Source of the DNA: Seohaeicola sp024304985
GTDB taxonomy: Bacteria > Pseudomonadota > Alphaproteobacteria > Rhodobacterales > Rhodobacteraceae
Length of the DNA stretch: 64,000 nt
Assembly: GCF_028802875.1 (NCBI RefSeq)
Contig: NZ_JARAMP010000004.1
Span: forward strand, 1-64,000
Direction of reading: 5' to 3'
Part shown: positions 34,197 through 42,715 of the stretch, in pieces
How positions within the stretch are numbered: the stretch's first letter is position 1
How the letters are laid out: each line of letters begins with the position of its first letter
The notes under the pieces: generated by a model
The model's database searches: none
Told to the model about the DNA's origin: nothing
The model's input: the letters and a program-made list of their open reading frames with translations, nothing else
Program-made: the position numbers and the translations under genes

Positions 34197-34985
34197 TCAA
34201 AGGTCAAAGGTGGCAAAGACCGGCGCGTGATCGCTGGGCTGCTCCCATCCGCGTGCTGCGCGCAAGATGCGGCTGGAATGGCCAGCCTGCGCGATGTCCT
34301 TGGTCGCCCAGACATGATCCAGACGGCGGCCCTTGTCGGCGGCGTCCCAATCCGCGGCGCGATAAGACCACCAGCTATACAAAAGCCCCTCGGGAATATC
34401 GGCGCGGGTCACATCGACCCAGTGGCCCGACTCCTGCACCTGCGCCAGATGATCCACCTCGATGGGCGTGTGGCTGACGATCTTCAACAACTGCTTGTGG
34501 CTCCAGACATCATCCTCGCGCGGGGCGATGTTCAGATCGCCCACAAGGATGGCGCGTTCGGGCCGGTCGCCGTGGAACCAGTCCCGCATCTCGGTCAGGT
34601 AATCCAGCTTCTGACCGAACTTCTCGTTCACCATCCGGTCCGGCACGTCGCCGCCCGCAGGCACATAGCAGTTGTGAATCACCACGCCGTTGGGCAACCG
34701 CGCCGCCACATGCCGTGCGTGGCCGAGGCTGGCAAAATCCATCTCGCCCATATCCTCCAGCGGCAGCTTGGACAGGATCGCTACCCCGTTATAGCCCTTC
34801 TGCCCCCGCGCCACGATGTGATGATAGCCCAGCGCCTGAAAGCCTTCGAGCGGGATCTTGTCCACGGGGCTCTTGCACTCCTGCAGACACAAGACATCCG
34901 GCGATTCCTCGGTTAGCAACTTGCACACCAACCCCTCGCGCAGCCGGACTGAGTTGATGTTCCACGTGGCAAGGGTAAAGGACAT
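34197..34985 (-). CDS. xthA: Exodeoxyribonuclease III
   Basis: A 262-residue AP endonuclease/3'-5' exonuclease. Start at ATG 34985 is chosen for the GGAG eight bases upstream and the family start MSFTLATWNINSVR. The catalytic blocks LCLQECK, VGDLNIAPREDDVW and PSDHAPVFATF are present. It lies downstream of urtE. Confidence 0.94.
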   Translation of the reverse strand: MSFTLATWNINSVRLREGLVCKLLTEESPDVLCLQECKSPVDKIPLEGFQALGYHHIVARGQKGYNGVAILSKLPLEDMGEMDFASLGHARHVAARLPNGVVIHNCYVPAGGDVPDRMVNEKFGQKLDYLTEMRDWFHGDRPERAILVGDLNIAPREDDVWSHKQLLKIVSHTPIEVDHLAQVQESGHWVDVTRADIPEGLLYSWWSYRAADWDAADKGRRLDHVWATKDIAQAGHSSRILRAARGWEQPSDHAPVFATFDL

Positions 34986-35069
34986 GCGCAAGCTCCGTTC
35001 CGATGGTTCGGCCAGAGGGGTAGCACATGGGTTCCCCGAACGGGAGGGGGTCATGGCCCTGAATCGGCC

Positions 35070-35765
35070 TCAGATCGACACCCGCGACAAGAGCGTGGCC
35101 GGATCAACCTCGGCCTTGGGATCGCGCAAGACCACAGAGCCGCGATTCAGCGCGACGAACTCATCGGCAAGGTTGTAGGCAAAGTCGAAATACTGCTCGA
35201 CAAGCACAATGGCGATTTCACCCTCTGCCCGCAGGGTTTCGATCACGCGGCCGATCTGCTTGATGATATTGGGCTGAATCCCTTCCGTCGGCTCGTCCAG
35301 CAGCAGCACGCGCGGCTTGGTGATCAGCGCCCGCGCGATGGCAAGCTGCTGTTGCTGCCCGCCTGACAGGTCCCCGCCACGGCGGTCCTTCATCTCGGCC
35401 AGCACGGGGAACAGATCGTAGATCCGGGGCGGGATCACCTTGTCGGCCTTAGGCAGGCAGGCGAAGCCCGTCGTCAAGTTCTCGGTCACGCTCAGCAGCG
35501 GAAACACCTCGCGTCCTTGCGGGACATAGGCGATGCCCGCGCGGGCCGCCTGAAACGCGCTTGGATGATCCAGCACCTTGCCATCCAGCGTGATTGTGCC
35601 CCCGGAATAGGGATGTCGCCCCGCGATGGCCTTCAGAAGACTGGTCTTGCCCACGCCATTGGTGCCCATCACCGCTGTCACCTGCCCCGGCTTGGCAGTC
35701 ATGGAAATCCCGTTCAGGATCTGGCTTTGCCCGTATTTCAGGGTCAGATCGGCAATCTCCAGCAT
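35070..35765 (-). CDS. urtE: Urea ABC transporter ATP-binding subunit UrtE
   Basis: A 231-residue ABC ATPase of the branched-chain amino acid (LivF) class. Walker A GTNGVGKTS, signature LSGGQQQQLAIARAL and Walker B VLLLDEPTEGIQPNI are clear; the EGIQPNI after Walker B is typical of UrtE. One base separates its ATG from the UrtD stop. Last gene of the urt operon. Confidence 0.94.
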   Translation of the reverse strand: MLEIADLTLKYGQSQILNGISMTAKPGQVTAVMGTNGVGKTSLLKAIAGRHPYSGGTITLDGKVLDHPSAFQAARAGIAYVPQGREVFPLLSVTENLTTGFACLPKADKVIPPRIYDLFPVLAEMKDRRGGDLSGGQQQQLAIARALITKPRVLLLDEPTEGIQPNIIKQIGRVIETLRAEGEIAIVLVEQYFDFAYNLADEFVALNRGSVVLRDPKAEVDPATLLSRVSI

Positions 35766-35766
35766 G

Positions 35767-36507
35767 TTATCGCCCCAGATAGACGTCGATGACGTCTTGG
35801 TTTTTCGTCACATGGTCCAGACTGCCCTCGGCCAGCACAGACCCTTCGTGCAGCACCGTCACCTTGCAGTTAAGCCGCCGCACGAATTCCATGTCATGCT
35901 CCACCACCACCACTGCGCGTGTCTGCGCCGCCCGCACCAGAAGCGCGGTCGTATGCTCGCGCTCGGCAGGTGTCATACCAGCGGCGGGTTCATCCACCAG
36001 CAGCAGTTGCGGGTCCTGCGCCAGCAGCATCCCGATCTCCAGCCATTGCTTCTGCCCGTGGCTCAACTCTCCGGCGCGGCGCGGCAGGTCGTCGGTCAAT
36101 CCGATCTCCTCGGCGATCTCGTCAATGCGCGCGGCCGTCGCCCGGCTTTTGCGATAGAAGAGCACATCAAACGGCCCGCGCGGGTTCTTCAGCGCCATGG
36201 CAAGGTTCTCGCGCACTGTCTGCGCCTCGAATACGGTGGGTTTCTGGAACTTCCGCCCGATCCCTTGCCGCGCGATCTCGCTTTCCGACATATCCAGCAA
36301 GGACAGGCTGCGCGGCCCCCAGATCACCCTGCCCTGATCAGGCTTTGTCTTGCCGGTGATGATGTCCATGAAGGTGGTCTTGCCCGCACCATTCGGCCCG
36401 ATCACCGCGCGCAATTCGGCCTGCGCGATGCTGATCGACAGGTTGTTGATGGCGCGGAACCCGTCGAAGGTGACGCTGACGCCGGACACTTCCAGAAGCG
36501 TGCTCAT
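35767..36507 (-). CDS. urtD: Urea ABC transporter ATP-binding subunit UrtD
   Basis: A 246-residue ABC ATPase of the LivG class. ATG 36507 is chosen for its ATGA overlap with the urtC stop. Walker A GPNGAGKTT, signature LSHGQKQWLEIGM and Walker B LLLVDEPAAGMTP are present; LSHGQKQWLEIG is characteristic of UrtD. Confidence 0.95.
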   Translation of the reverse strand: MSTLLEVSGVSVTFDGFRAINNLSISIAQAELRAVIGPNGAGKTTFMDIITGKTKPDQGRVIWGPRSLSLLDMSESEIARQGIGRKFQKPTVFEAQTVRENLAMALKNPRGPFDVLFYRKSRATAARIDEIAEEIGLTDDLPRRAGELSHGQKQWLEIGMLLAQDPQLLLVDEPAAGMTPAEREHTTALLVRAAQTRAVVVVEHDMEFVRRLNCKVTVLHEGSVLAEGSLDHVTKNQDVIDVYLGR

Positions 36508-37733
36508 GGCTCGCCCTCCTCCTTGCGCCACGCACCCTTGTCGGGGCCGTAGTCTCCCTGACGATCCGCCACGGGTTTCAGCACGATCAGGTCGAACAAC
36601 CCGCCAATCCCCTTGGGAAAGAACAGCGTGACCGCCACGAACGACACACCCAGCAGCACCAGCCACCAGTCTGTCCAGTTGATCTTATAGAAACCAAGGT
36701 TGATCGCAGGCGCCGATCCCCCCGTGAACCACGAGGACAGCAGCGACACGAAGGCCGCCCCGATCACAGCGCCATACAAACGCCCGCGCCCGCCAATCGC
36801 CACCCAGACCGCCAGATAGATCGAGGCGATGGGCGCAATCTCGGCCGGGTTGATGATCCCCGCCTGCGGATAATAGAGCGCCCCGGCAATGCCCGCGACA
36901 ATGGCCGTCAGCGTGAAGACGAACAGCTTGTAGCTTTCCACGTGATAGCCAAGGAACCGCACGCGGGATTCATTGTCGCGAATGGCACGGATCACGCTGC
37001 CCATCTTCCCCGACACAACCCAAGCGAACAGGACATAACCCAGCCCCAGTGCCACGGCCGAGGCCCAGAAGAACGCGATGGAAATCACCGATTGCGGCAC
37101 CGCATCCAGCCCGGGCAGGTTCTGCAACCCAGACAGCCCGTTATTTCCACGCAGGCCGCTGTCGTTCTGAAACAGATAAAGCGACAGCGCCAGCGTCATC
37201 GCCTGTGTCAGGATCGACAGGTATACTCCCGTCACCCTGCTGCGGAACGCCAGCCAGCCGAACACCAGCGCCAAGAGGCCGGGCACCAGCACCACCATCA
37301 GGAGTTGCAGCGCCAGTGAATGTGAAAACGCCCAGAGCAACGGGAATTCGGACGAGCCCACGACCCCGAAAATCTGCGTCGCGATAGCATCCACCACCTC
37401 TTTATCGGTGGGCGGCAATGGCGCATTGGCCAGCGATTCCACAACGATCAATTCGGTCCGCGCATACATCAGCCACATGCCGATGGCATAACCGCCCAGC
37501 CCGAAAAACGCGAAATGCCCAAGGCTGAGGATGCCGCAATAGCCCCAGACGACATCCATCGCGATGGCGATCAGACACAGGCACAGCGTCTTGCCCAGTG
37601 TCTTGACGAAGGAGGTTGAAATGAGGCCAACCCCCGTCACCTCGGACAACACGGTCACCACAATCGTAAACACCGACAGCGCCAGCAGGAACCACAGAAC
37701 CGACGGGTTGCGGGCAATGAAAGAGCGGTTCAT
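36504..37733 (-). CDS. urtC: Urea ABC transporter permease UrtC
   Basis: A 409-residue LivM-class permease with about nine hydrophobic segments. The start at ATG 37733 is preferred over 37754, with GGGGGA upstream. The conserved blocks GYCGILSLGHFAFFGLGGYA and YLAVWVAIGGRGRLYG identify it, split here by long loops. It overlaps urtD and follows urtB by four bases. Confidence 0.93.
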   Translation of the reverse strand: MNRSFIARNPSVLWFLLALSVFTIVVTVLSEVTGVGLISTSFVKTLGKTLCLCLIAIAMDVVWGYCGILSLGHFAFFGLGGYAIGMWLMYARTELIVVESLANAPLPPTDKEVVDAIATQIFGVVGSSEFPLLWAFSHSLALQLLMVVLVPGLLALVFGWLAFRSRVTGVYLSILTQAMTLALSLYLFQNDSGLRGNNGLSGLQNLPGLDAVPQSVISIAFFWASAVALGLGYVLFAWVVSGKMGSVIRAIRDNESRVRFLGYHVESYKLFVFTLTAIVAGIAGALYYPQAGIINPAEIAPIASIYLAVWVAIGGRGRLYGAVIGAAFVSLLSSWFTGGSAPAINLGFYKINWTDWWLVLLGVSFVAVTLFFPKGIGGLFDLIVLKPVADRQGDYGPDKGAWRKEEGEP

Positions 37734-37737
37734 AAGA

Positions 37738-39696
37738 TCAATCCCCCGCCGCACGGCCTTTGAGGGCGATGATCCCCTTGGGCCGGAATTGGATGAACAG
37801 GATGATGAACAGGATCATATAAGTCTGCGCCGCCAGAGTGTTGCTTGGGTTGAAGAACTCGATCCCCTTTTGCAGAAAGCCGATCAGCGTGGCGCCCGCC
37901 AGCGTGCCCCAGACATTGCCGACACCGCCCACGACCACTGTCATGAAGCTTTGCACGATGTATTCCGTGCCCATCTCGGACGTGACCTTGGCATAAAGCC
38001 CGATGGCGACACCTGCGATCCCCGCAATGCCTGATCCCAGACCGAAGGTCAGCATGTTGATCCGGTCCGGGTTGATCCCCATGGACGCCGCCATGCCGGG
38101 GTTCTGCGTCACCGCGCGCACCTCCAGACCCAGACGGGTTCGTTTGAGGATATAGATCAGTAGCCCCAGAAACAGGAGCGCCAGCACGAAGATCGCCACG
38201 CGGATCATGCTGATCGACACCACCTCGTTGAAGGTCAGCGTCCCGCTCAACCAGTCGGGCGAGGTCAGGGGCCGCGCCTGTGTGCCGAAGATGTTCTTGG
38301 CCAACTGCTGCAAGGCAATCGAAATTCCGAAGGTCGCCAGCAATGTCTCCAACGGGCGATGATAGAGCCAGCGGATCACCAGACGCTCCATCGCCACGCC
38401 CGCGCCAAAGGTTACGGCAAAGGCCAAGGGCAACGCCACGATCAGCGACAGAGTATAATCGGGGATGAACAGTTGCACGACATAGCCGGTATAGGCCCCC
38501 ATCATGATGAACTCGCCATGCGCCATGTTGATCACGCCCATTACGCCGAAAGTGATAGCCAGACCGATGGCGGCCAGAAAATAGATCGAGGCGAGCGACA
38601 AGGCGTCCAGCGTCAGATCGGCGGTCTGGTTCAGCCCGACATTGAACAGGATCGCTTCCAGCGTCTCCTCGGCAGCAGCAGTGATGGCGGGGTCCGACTC
38701 GGCGTAGATCAGAACGAACTGATGCGCGGTCAGGGCGGCGGCCTGATCCTCCAGCGTCACCAAGGGAGGCACCGCCCCGGTCGCGGCCAAGGCTTCATAG
38801 GCCGCCTCTCGTGCCGCATCCGTGGTCAGCGTGGACACGGGGATACCAGCGACCTGCCCGTCCGCGATGGCGGCAATCAGCGCGTCCCGGATCGTGGCGA
38901 CGCCCGTCAAGGGCGGGGAGAGATCCGCCTCGACCAGCCGCGCATAGGCTTCTGCCTCGGATAGGGCCTTCGACCCCGGCTCCAGCACGGCGGCGATGTT
39001 GCGATCCGTCGGCAACGTGGTGAAAACCGCAGGCGAGGTCGTGAGGATCAGGTTCAGCACCGCCCGCGCATCGACGCCCAGATCGCCCTTCAAGCTCTCG
39101 ATCGCCGCGATCCGCTCGTCCGCTGTCGCAGCGAACCGGGCCGACAAAAGCCGCTCCAGCCGGATCTTGCGCGCCTGTAGCGCAGGATCAGGCTCTTCGT
39201 CGATGGACAGGCGCAAGGGTTCCAACTGATCCTCTGCCGGGCTGCGCGCAATGGCATCCAAAGCCGCCAGCCGTTTGACAGGGTCATCATCCAGCAACTG
39301 AAAGGCCACCAGCGCCGACCCGATGGCCCGGCGCACCCCCGCATTGGGGCGCAACTCGGTCAGATCGGTGCCATCGGCCCGGCCCAGATCGGCGCCGGTG
39401 TCCACATCCGTCAGGGCAAATCCACCCTCGGCCTGCGTGGCAAAATAGAATAGCCCGTCACTGGCCCGCAGATAGACAGCGCGATCACGCCACCGTTCCA
39501 AGAACAGAGGCACCGAGGGCAGATCAGCTTCCAGCAGCGCGGCAAGCAGCCCGTCCACGGTGCTGCGCGACGGGTTCGAGACGGCGTCGGCATTGGCCTG
39601 CAACAGGGCCTGAAGCGGCGCGCCACCATCCTGCGCGCGCGCGGCAGACAGCGCCAGACACAGCGTCAGGGCGCAACAGATCAGACGGAAGATCAT
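37738..39696 (-). CDS. urtB: Urea ABC transporter permease UrtB with long periplasmic N-terminus
   Basis: A 652-residue protein. The signal peptide (residues 1-21) is followed by a soluble region to about residue 355 rich in helix-like repeats, then a LivH-class permease (FGVMGVINMAHGEFIMMGAYTG, then GFLQKGIEFFNPSNTLAAQTYM), split here by several membrane segments. Extended UrtB proteins are usual in proteobacteria. The role of the N-terminal part is not known to me. Confidence 0.93.
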   Translation of the reverse strand: MIFRLICCALTLCLALSAARAQDGGAPLQALLQANADAVSNPSRSTVDGLLAALLEADLPSVPLFLERWRDRAVYLRASDGLFYFATQAEGGFALTDVDTGADLGRADGTDLTELRPNAGVRRAIGSALVAFQLLDDDPVKRLAALDAIARSPAEDQLEPLRLSIDEEPDPALQARKIRLERLLSARFAATADERIAAIESLKGDLGVDARAVLNLILTTSPAVFTTLPTDRNIAAVLEPGSKALSEAEAYARLVEADLSPPLTGVATIRDALIAAIADGQVAGIPVSTLTTDAAREAAYEALAATGAVPPLVTLEDQAAALTAHQFVLIYAESDPAITAAAEETLEAILFNVGLNQTADLTLDALSLASIYFLAAIGLAITFGVMGVINMAHGEFIMMGAYTGYVVQLFIPDYTLSLIVALPLAFAVTFGAGVAMERLVIRWLYHRPLETLLATFGISIALQQLAKNIFGTQARPLTSPDWLSGTLTFNEVVSISMIRVAIFVLALLFLGLLIYILKRTRLGLEVRAVTQNPGMAASMGINPDRINMLTFGLGSGIAGIAGVAIGLYAKVTSEMGTEYIVQSFMTVVVGGVGNVWGTLAGATLIGFLQKGIEFFNPSNTLAAQTYMILFIILFIQFRPKGIIALKGRAAGD

Positions 39697-39760
39697 GGGA
39701 ATTCCTTGACCGCTGGACAGGCAGAGAGGAGCGCGGCCACCCGCGCCCCTCGGTTCTGGA

Positions 39761-41044
39761 TCAATAGTTCGAGGTGAGCTGAACGCAGGTCTTGGTCACG
39801 GTGTTGTACATCCCGCAGCCCAGATCCTTCCAGTCGCTGGTCAGAACCGCCGAATCCGGCAGGTAATCGGTCCAGGCATCGCCATCGACTTCCGGCGTCT
39901 GGCTGATGATGTCGAATTGCCCATCGGCGCGGATCTCGCCGATCAGCACGGGCTTGGCCAGATGATGGTTCGGCAGCATCACGGCGGTGCCGCCGGTCAG
40001 GTTCGGGAACTCCTGCCCATACATTGCCGTCCGCACGGCATCCACATCGGTGGTGCCGGCAGCGGTCGCCGCATTCACCCACATGTTGAAGCCGATGTAA
40101 TGCGCTTCCATCGGGTCGTTGGTCACGCGGTTCTCACCGGCAAAAGCCTTCCACGCAGTGATGAATTCATTGTTGGCGGGGGTATCCGCCGACATGAAAT
40201 AGTTCCACGCTGCCAGATGCCCGACCAGTTCGGAGGTATCCAGACCCGACAATTCCTCTTCACCGACCGAGAAGGCGACGACGGGGATATCTTCGGCCGA
40301 CACGCCAGCCGCAGCCAGTTCCTTGTAAAAGCCGATATTGGCGTCACCATTGATGGTCGAGATCACGCCCACCTGTTTGCCATCCGCACCCAGCGCCACG
40401 ACATCGGCCACGATCGTCGCCCAGTCGGAATGACCAAAGGGAGTGTAGTTGACAAAGATATCCTCTTTCGCGATCCCCTTGGAAATCAGATAGCTTTCCA
40501 GAATATTGTTCGTGGTGCGCGGATAGACATAGTCGGTCCCCAGCAGCGCGAATTTCTCGACGCCCAACTCCTCAAGGAAATAGTCCGTCGCAGGGATAGC
40601 CTGCTGGTTCGGCGCGGCACCGGTGTAGAACACGTTCCGCGACGATTCCTCGCCCTCGTACTGCACCGGATAGAACAGTAGCCCGTTCAACTCCTCGATC
40701 ACCGGCAGCACGGATTTCCGGCTGACGCTGGTCCAGTTGCCGAAGATCACATCGACCTCGTTGATGGTCAGCAACTCGCGCGCCTTCTCTGCAAAAAGCG
40801 GCCAGTCCGAAGCCGGATCGACCACCACCGCCTCAAGCTGGCAGCCCAGCAATCCGCCCTTGGCGTTTTGCTGTTCGACCAGCATCAGCATGACGTCTTT
40901 CAACGTGGTCTCGGAAATGGCCATGCTGCCGGAAAGAGAATGCAGCACGCCGACCTTGATCGGGCAGTCCTGCGCGGAAGCAGCCCCGGCACCGGCCAGT
41001 AGGGCCGCCACAGCAAGGCTGGTGAATTTCGTCACATGTGTCAT
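39761..41044 (-). CDS. urtA: Urea ABC transporter substrate-binding protein UrtA
   Basis: A 427-residue periplasmic binding protein. ATG 41044 gives a clean signal peptide (FTSLAVAALLAGAGAASA). The mature part (IKVGVLHSLSGSMAISE, LFYPVQYEGEESSRNVFYTGA, ATDYFLEELGVEKFALLGTDYVYPRTTN, all split) is characteristic of UrtA. It is the first gene of urtABCDE. Upstream is a 660-base gene-free region with dyads. In many bacteria this operon is nitrogen-controlled and linked to urease genes, which are not in this window. Confidence 0.95.
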   Translation of the reverse strand: MTHVTKFTSLAVAALLAGAGAASAQDCPIKVGVLHSLSGSMAISETTLKDVMLMLVEQQNAKGGLLGCQLEAVVVDPASDWPLFAEKARELLTINEVDVIFGNWTSVSRKSVLPVIEELNGLLFYPVQYEGEESSRNVFYTGAAPNQQAIPATDYFLEELGVEKFALLGTDYVYPRTTNNILESYLISKGIAKEDIFVNYTPFGHSDWATIVADVVALGADGKQVGVISTINGDANIGFYKELAAAGVSAEDIPVVAFSVGEEELSGLDTSELVGHLAAWNYFMSADTPANNEFITAWKAFAGENRVTNDPMEAHYIGFNMWVNAATAAGTTDVDAVRTAMYGQEFPNLTGGTAVMLPNHHLAKPVLIGEIRADGQFDIISQTPEVDGDAWTDYLPDSAVLTSDWKDLGCGMYNTVTKTCVQLTSNY

Positions 41045-41703
41045 TGAATTATGTCCCCAGTCATATATCTGCGGGGAGGGTCCGGGCCAGTGCCATGCAA
41101 ACCCTTGCATGCACCGGGTCATCAGATCCGCCCGCAACAGTCATGTTGCTGTCGCGCAGGGGGAGTATCTGCCAAGATCGGCCCTCTGCGCGGCGTCTGC
41201 GGACTGTCCGCATGACAGCCGCCACCCGGATATGAGGACGGACACCCGGATTGGCGCAATTCTCTCTTTTGCAACTGCGGCATTTTTCTCTGCGCCTGCA
41301 AAAGAAATGCCCTAAAAAAGGCAATTGCTCTTTTTTGCGCCGATTCTTGCCCAGATCGCGTCTGAAGAACGGGCAACCTTTGGCTTCACGGCTTTCTTCA
41401 CAACGCGGTGTTTCGGGAATCGGTCGACAGCGCACTGTCCGGCGCGGCGGTCACAATGCGCGCGACGTCGGACGCCCGGCCAAGGGCAAGCCCGCCCCAC
41501 CATCGCACGAGGACTGCGGATCAAAAGGGGCGGCAGGGGGTAAATCACCCCATCGGTTTGTTTGCAGATTTACCGAATTGGCCACTGATCGGGAACGTAT
41601 CGTTGCGATTTTTAACACAATATTGCAATCTTTCCGCTGATCAACAGGCTGAAAGCCTTTTGGCATTTCAGGCCAGAACGGCAGGCAATCCATCCTCAAG
41701 GCC
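41045..41703. other. Gene-free region upstream of urtA with AT-rich dyads
   Basis: I see no credible gene here. An AT-rich island at about 41255-41340 has an inverted repeat CTTTTGCA (41266-41273) / TGCAAAAG (41297-41304), plus a near direct repeat GCAATTnnCTCTTTT...GC at about 41256 and 41321. On the minus strand 41312-41297 reads GGGCAT-N5-TTGCA, close to a sigma-54 (-24/-12) promoter, about 255 bases before urtA. This is probably the regulatory region of the urt operon. The rest, to 41703, shows no clear signal. Confidence 0.45.
41297..41312 (-). promoter_or_regulatory. Weak sigma-54-like promoter candidate for urtA
   Basis: GGGCATTTCTTTTGCA on the minus strand has GG and GC at the correct 12-base spacing and matches 9 of the 11 consensus bases of TGGCAC-N5-TTGCA. 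Some Rhodobacter relatives use NtrC with sigma-70 instead, so the match may be chance. Confidence 0.25.
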
Positions 41704-41785
41704 AAAAAAAAACCCCGGCGCTAAGCCGGGGCAGTCCAACAGGGAGGTGCATATGATGACCCGCATATGCGACGGGATCTCGTAA
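41704..41785 (-). ncRNA. Candidate FNR-controlled small RNA with anti-Shine-Dalgarno linker
   Basis: Minus-strand order: a 7-bp hairpin (GCATATG/CATATGC, loop of eight, 41749-41770), a single-stranded linker holding CACCTCCCTG (41740-41749), and a strong intrinsic terminator (CCCCGGC-loop-GCCGGGG, 41713-41731) with nine T. CCTCCC can pair with Shine-Dalgarno sites, as many alphaproteobacterial small RNAs do. A consensus FNR box lies upstream, centred about 41 bases before a predicted start near 41784. The alternative is that this is simply the distant 3' UTR and terminator of the response-regulator mRNA, whose stop is 135 bases upstream. The 5' end is inferred, not seen. Confidence 0.5.
41713..41731 (-). 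terminator. Strong intrinsic terminator (minus strand)
   Basis: CCCCGGC pairs with GCCGGGG (loop of five) and the minus-strand transcript continues into nine T (plus-strand A run 41704-41712). It ends either the candidate small RNA or the upstream response-regulator transcript. Confidence 0.9.
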
Positions 41786-41818
41786 TCTTGACCTTAATTC
41801 TGTTTTCAGAATACCACT

Positions 41819-41832
41819 TTGATCTGCATCAA
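41819..41832. promoter_or_regulatory. Perfect FNR/FnrL box
   Basis: TTGAT-CTGC-ATCAA is an exact match to the FNR consensus TTGAT-N4-ATCAA used by FnrL in Rhodobacter. No protein-coding gene starts beside it on either strand: the response-regulator stop is 39 bases to the right, and urtA is 775 bases to the left beyond a terminator. The best target is the candidate small RNA to its left. Confidence 0.75.
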
Positions 41833-41870
41833 GACAGTAGGGTTTTCCTTACGCTGCGTAAGTGCATCCC

Positions 41871-42557
41871 TTATGCAACAAGGCGATATCCGCCCGACTC
41901 GGTGACAAGCAAACGGGCGTTCGACGGATCGGGCTCGATCTTCTGGCGCAACCTGTAGATGTGCGTCTCCAGAGTGTGCGTCGTGACCCCGGCATTATAG
42001 CCCCAGACCTCATGCAGCAGCACATCGCGCGGCACCACACCTTCGGTGGCACGGTACAGATACTTGAGGATATTCGTCTCTTTCTCGGTCAGACGGATCT
42101 TCTTGTCGTCCTCGGTGATCAACATCTTCATCGCAGGCTTGAACGTATATGGCCCAAGAGTGAAGACGGCATCCTCGCTTTGCTCGTGCTGACGCAGCTG
42201 TGCGCGGATCCGCGCCAGAAGAACCGGAAACTTGAACGGCTTGGTGATGTAGTCATTGGCGCCCGCATCCAGGCCCAGGATCGTATCCGCGTCGCTGTCA
42301 TGGCCCGTCAGCATCAGGATCGGGCATTTGACCCCCTGTTTGCGCAACAGCCGGCACAGCTCGCGCCCGTCCGTATCGGGAAGTCCCACGTCAAGGATCA
42401 CCAGGTCGTAAAGCGCTTCCTTGGCGCGTTTCATGGCCTCGGAACCATTCCCGGCTTCGAAGACATCGAAATCCTCGGTCATGACAAGCTGCTCGCTCAG
42501 CGCCTCGCGCAGATCCTCGTCATCATCGACCAGAAGTATTTTCTTCAACTGTGCCAT
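41871..42557 (-). CDS. OmpR-family response regulator, possibly CenR
   Basis: A 228-residue DNA-binding response regulator starting at ATG 42557, with AGGAGGG upstream. Receiver domain: DDDE (11-14), phospho-acceptor D56 in LVILDVGLPDTDG, and the conserved lysine in YITKPFK. The winged-helix domain (RLTEKETNILKYLYR, HTLETHIYRLRQKIE) ends the protein. No histidine kinase gene is adjacent, so it is an orphan. The sequence resembles the essential alphaproteobacterial regulator CenR as I remember it, but this is not proved. Confidence 0.88.
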   Translation of the reverse strand: MAQLKKILLVDDDEDLREALSEQLVMTEDFDVFEAGNGSEAMKRAKEALYDLVILDVGLPDTDGRELCRLLRKQGVKCPILMLTGHDSDADTILGLDAGANDYITKPFKFPVLLARIRAQLRQHEQSEDAVFTLGPYTFKPAMKMLITEDDKKIRLTEKETNILKYLYRATEGVVPRDVLLHEVWGYNAGVTTHTLETHIYRLRQKIEPDPSNARLLVTESGGYRLVA

Positions 42558-42715
42558 GGGTTTCCCTCCTGTGGTTGTGGTAAAGATGCGCCCGCATGGC
42601 GCAGGCGACAAGTCGGGGTGCCAATCTCTCACGCTGTCGTGTAAAGCAGTGTGCAAATGTTTCAGGTAAATGCGTAAAACCCCGTTTCAGGCACACGCAA
42701 CGCAACAGGCCCCGC

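Noticed and set aside
41753..41785. Ten-codon plus-strand frame MMTRICDGIS with a good GGGAGGT ribosome site, possible leader peptide
   Set aside because: No gene follows on the plus strand and the adjacent terminator has its T-run on the minus strand; the ribosome-site-like bases are better explained as the complement of the small RNA linker.
41833..41875. FNR box acting rightward on the plus strand
   Set aside because: A start at the class II distance would fall at about 41867, antisense to the end of the response regulator, with no good -10 and no gene ahead for 840 bases.
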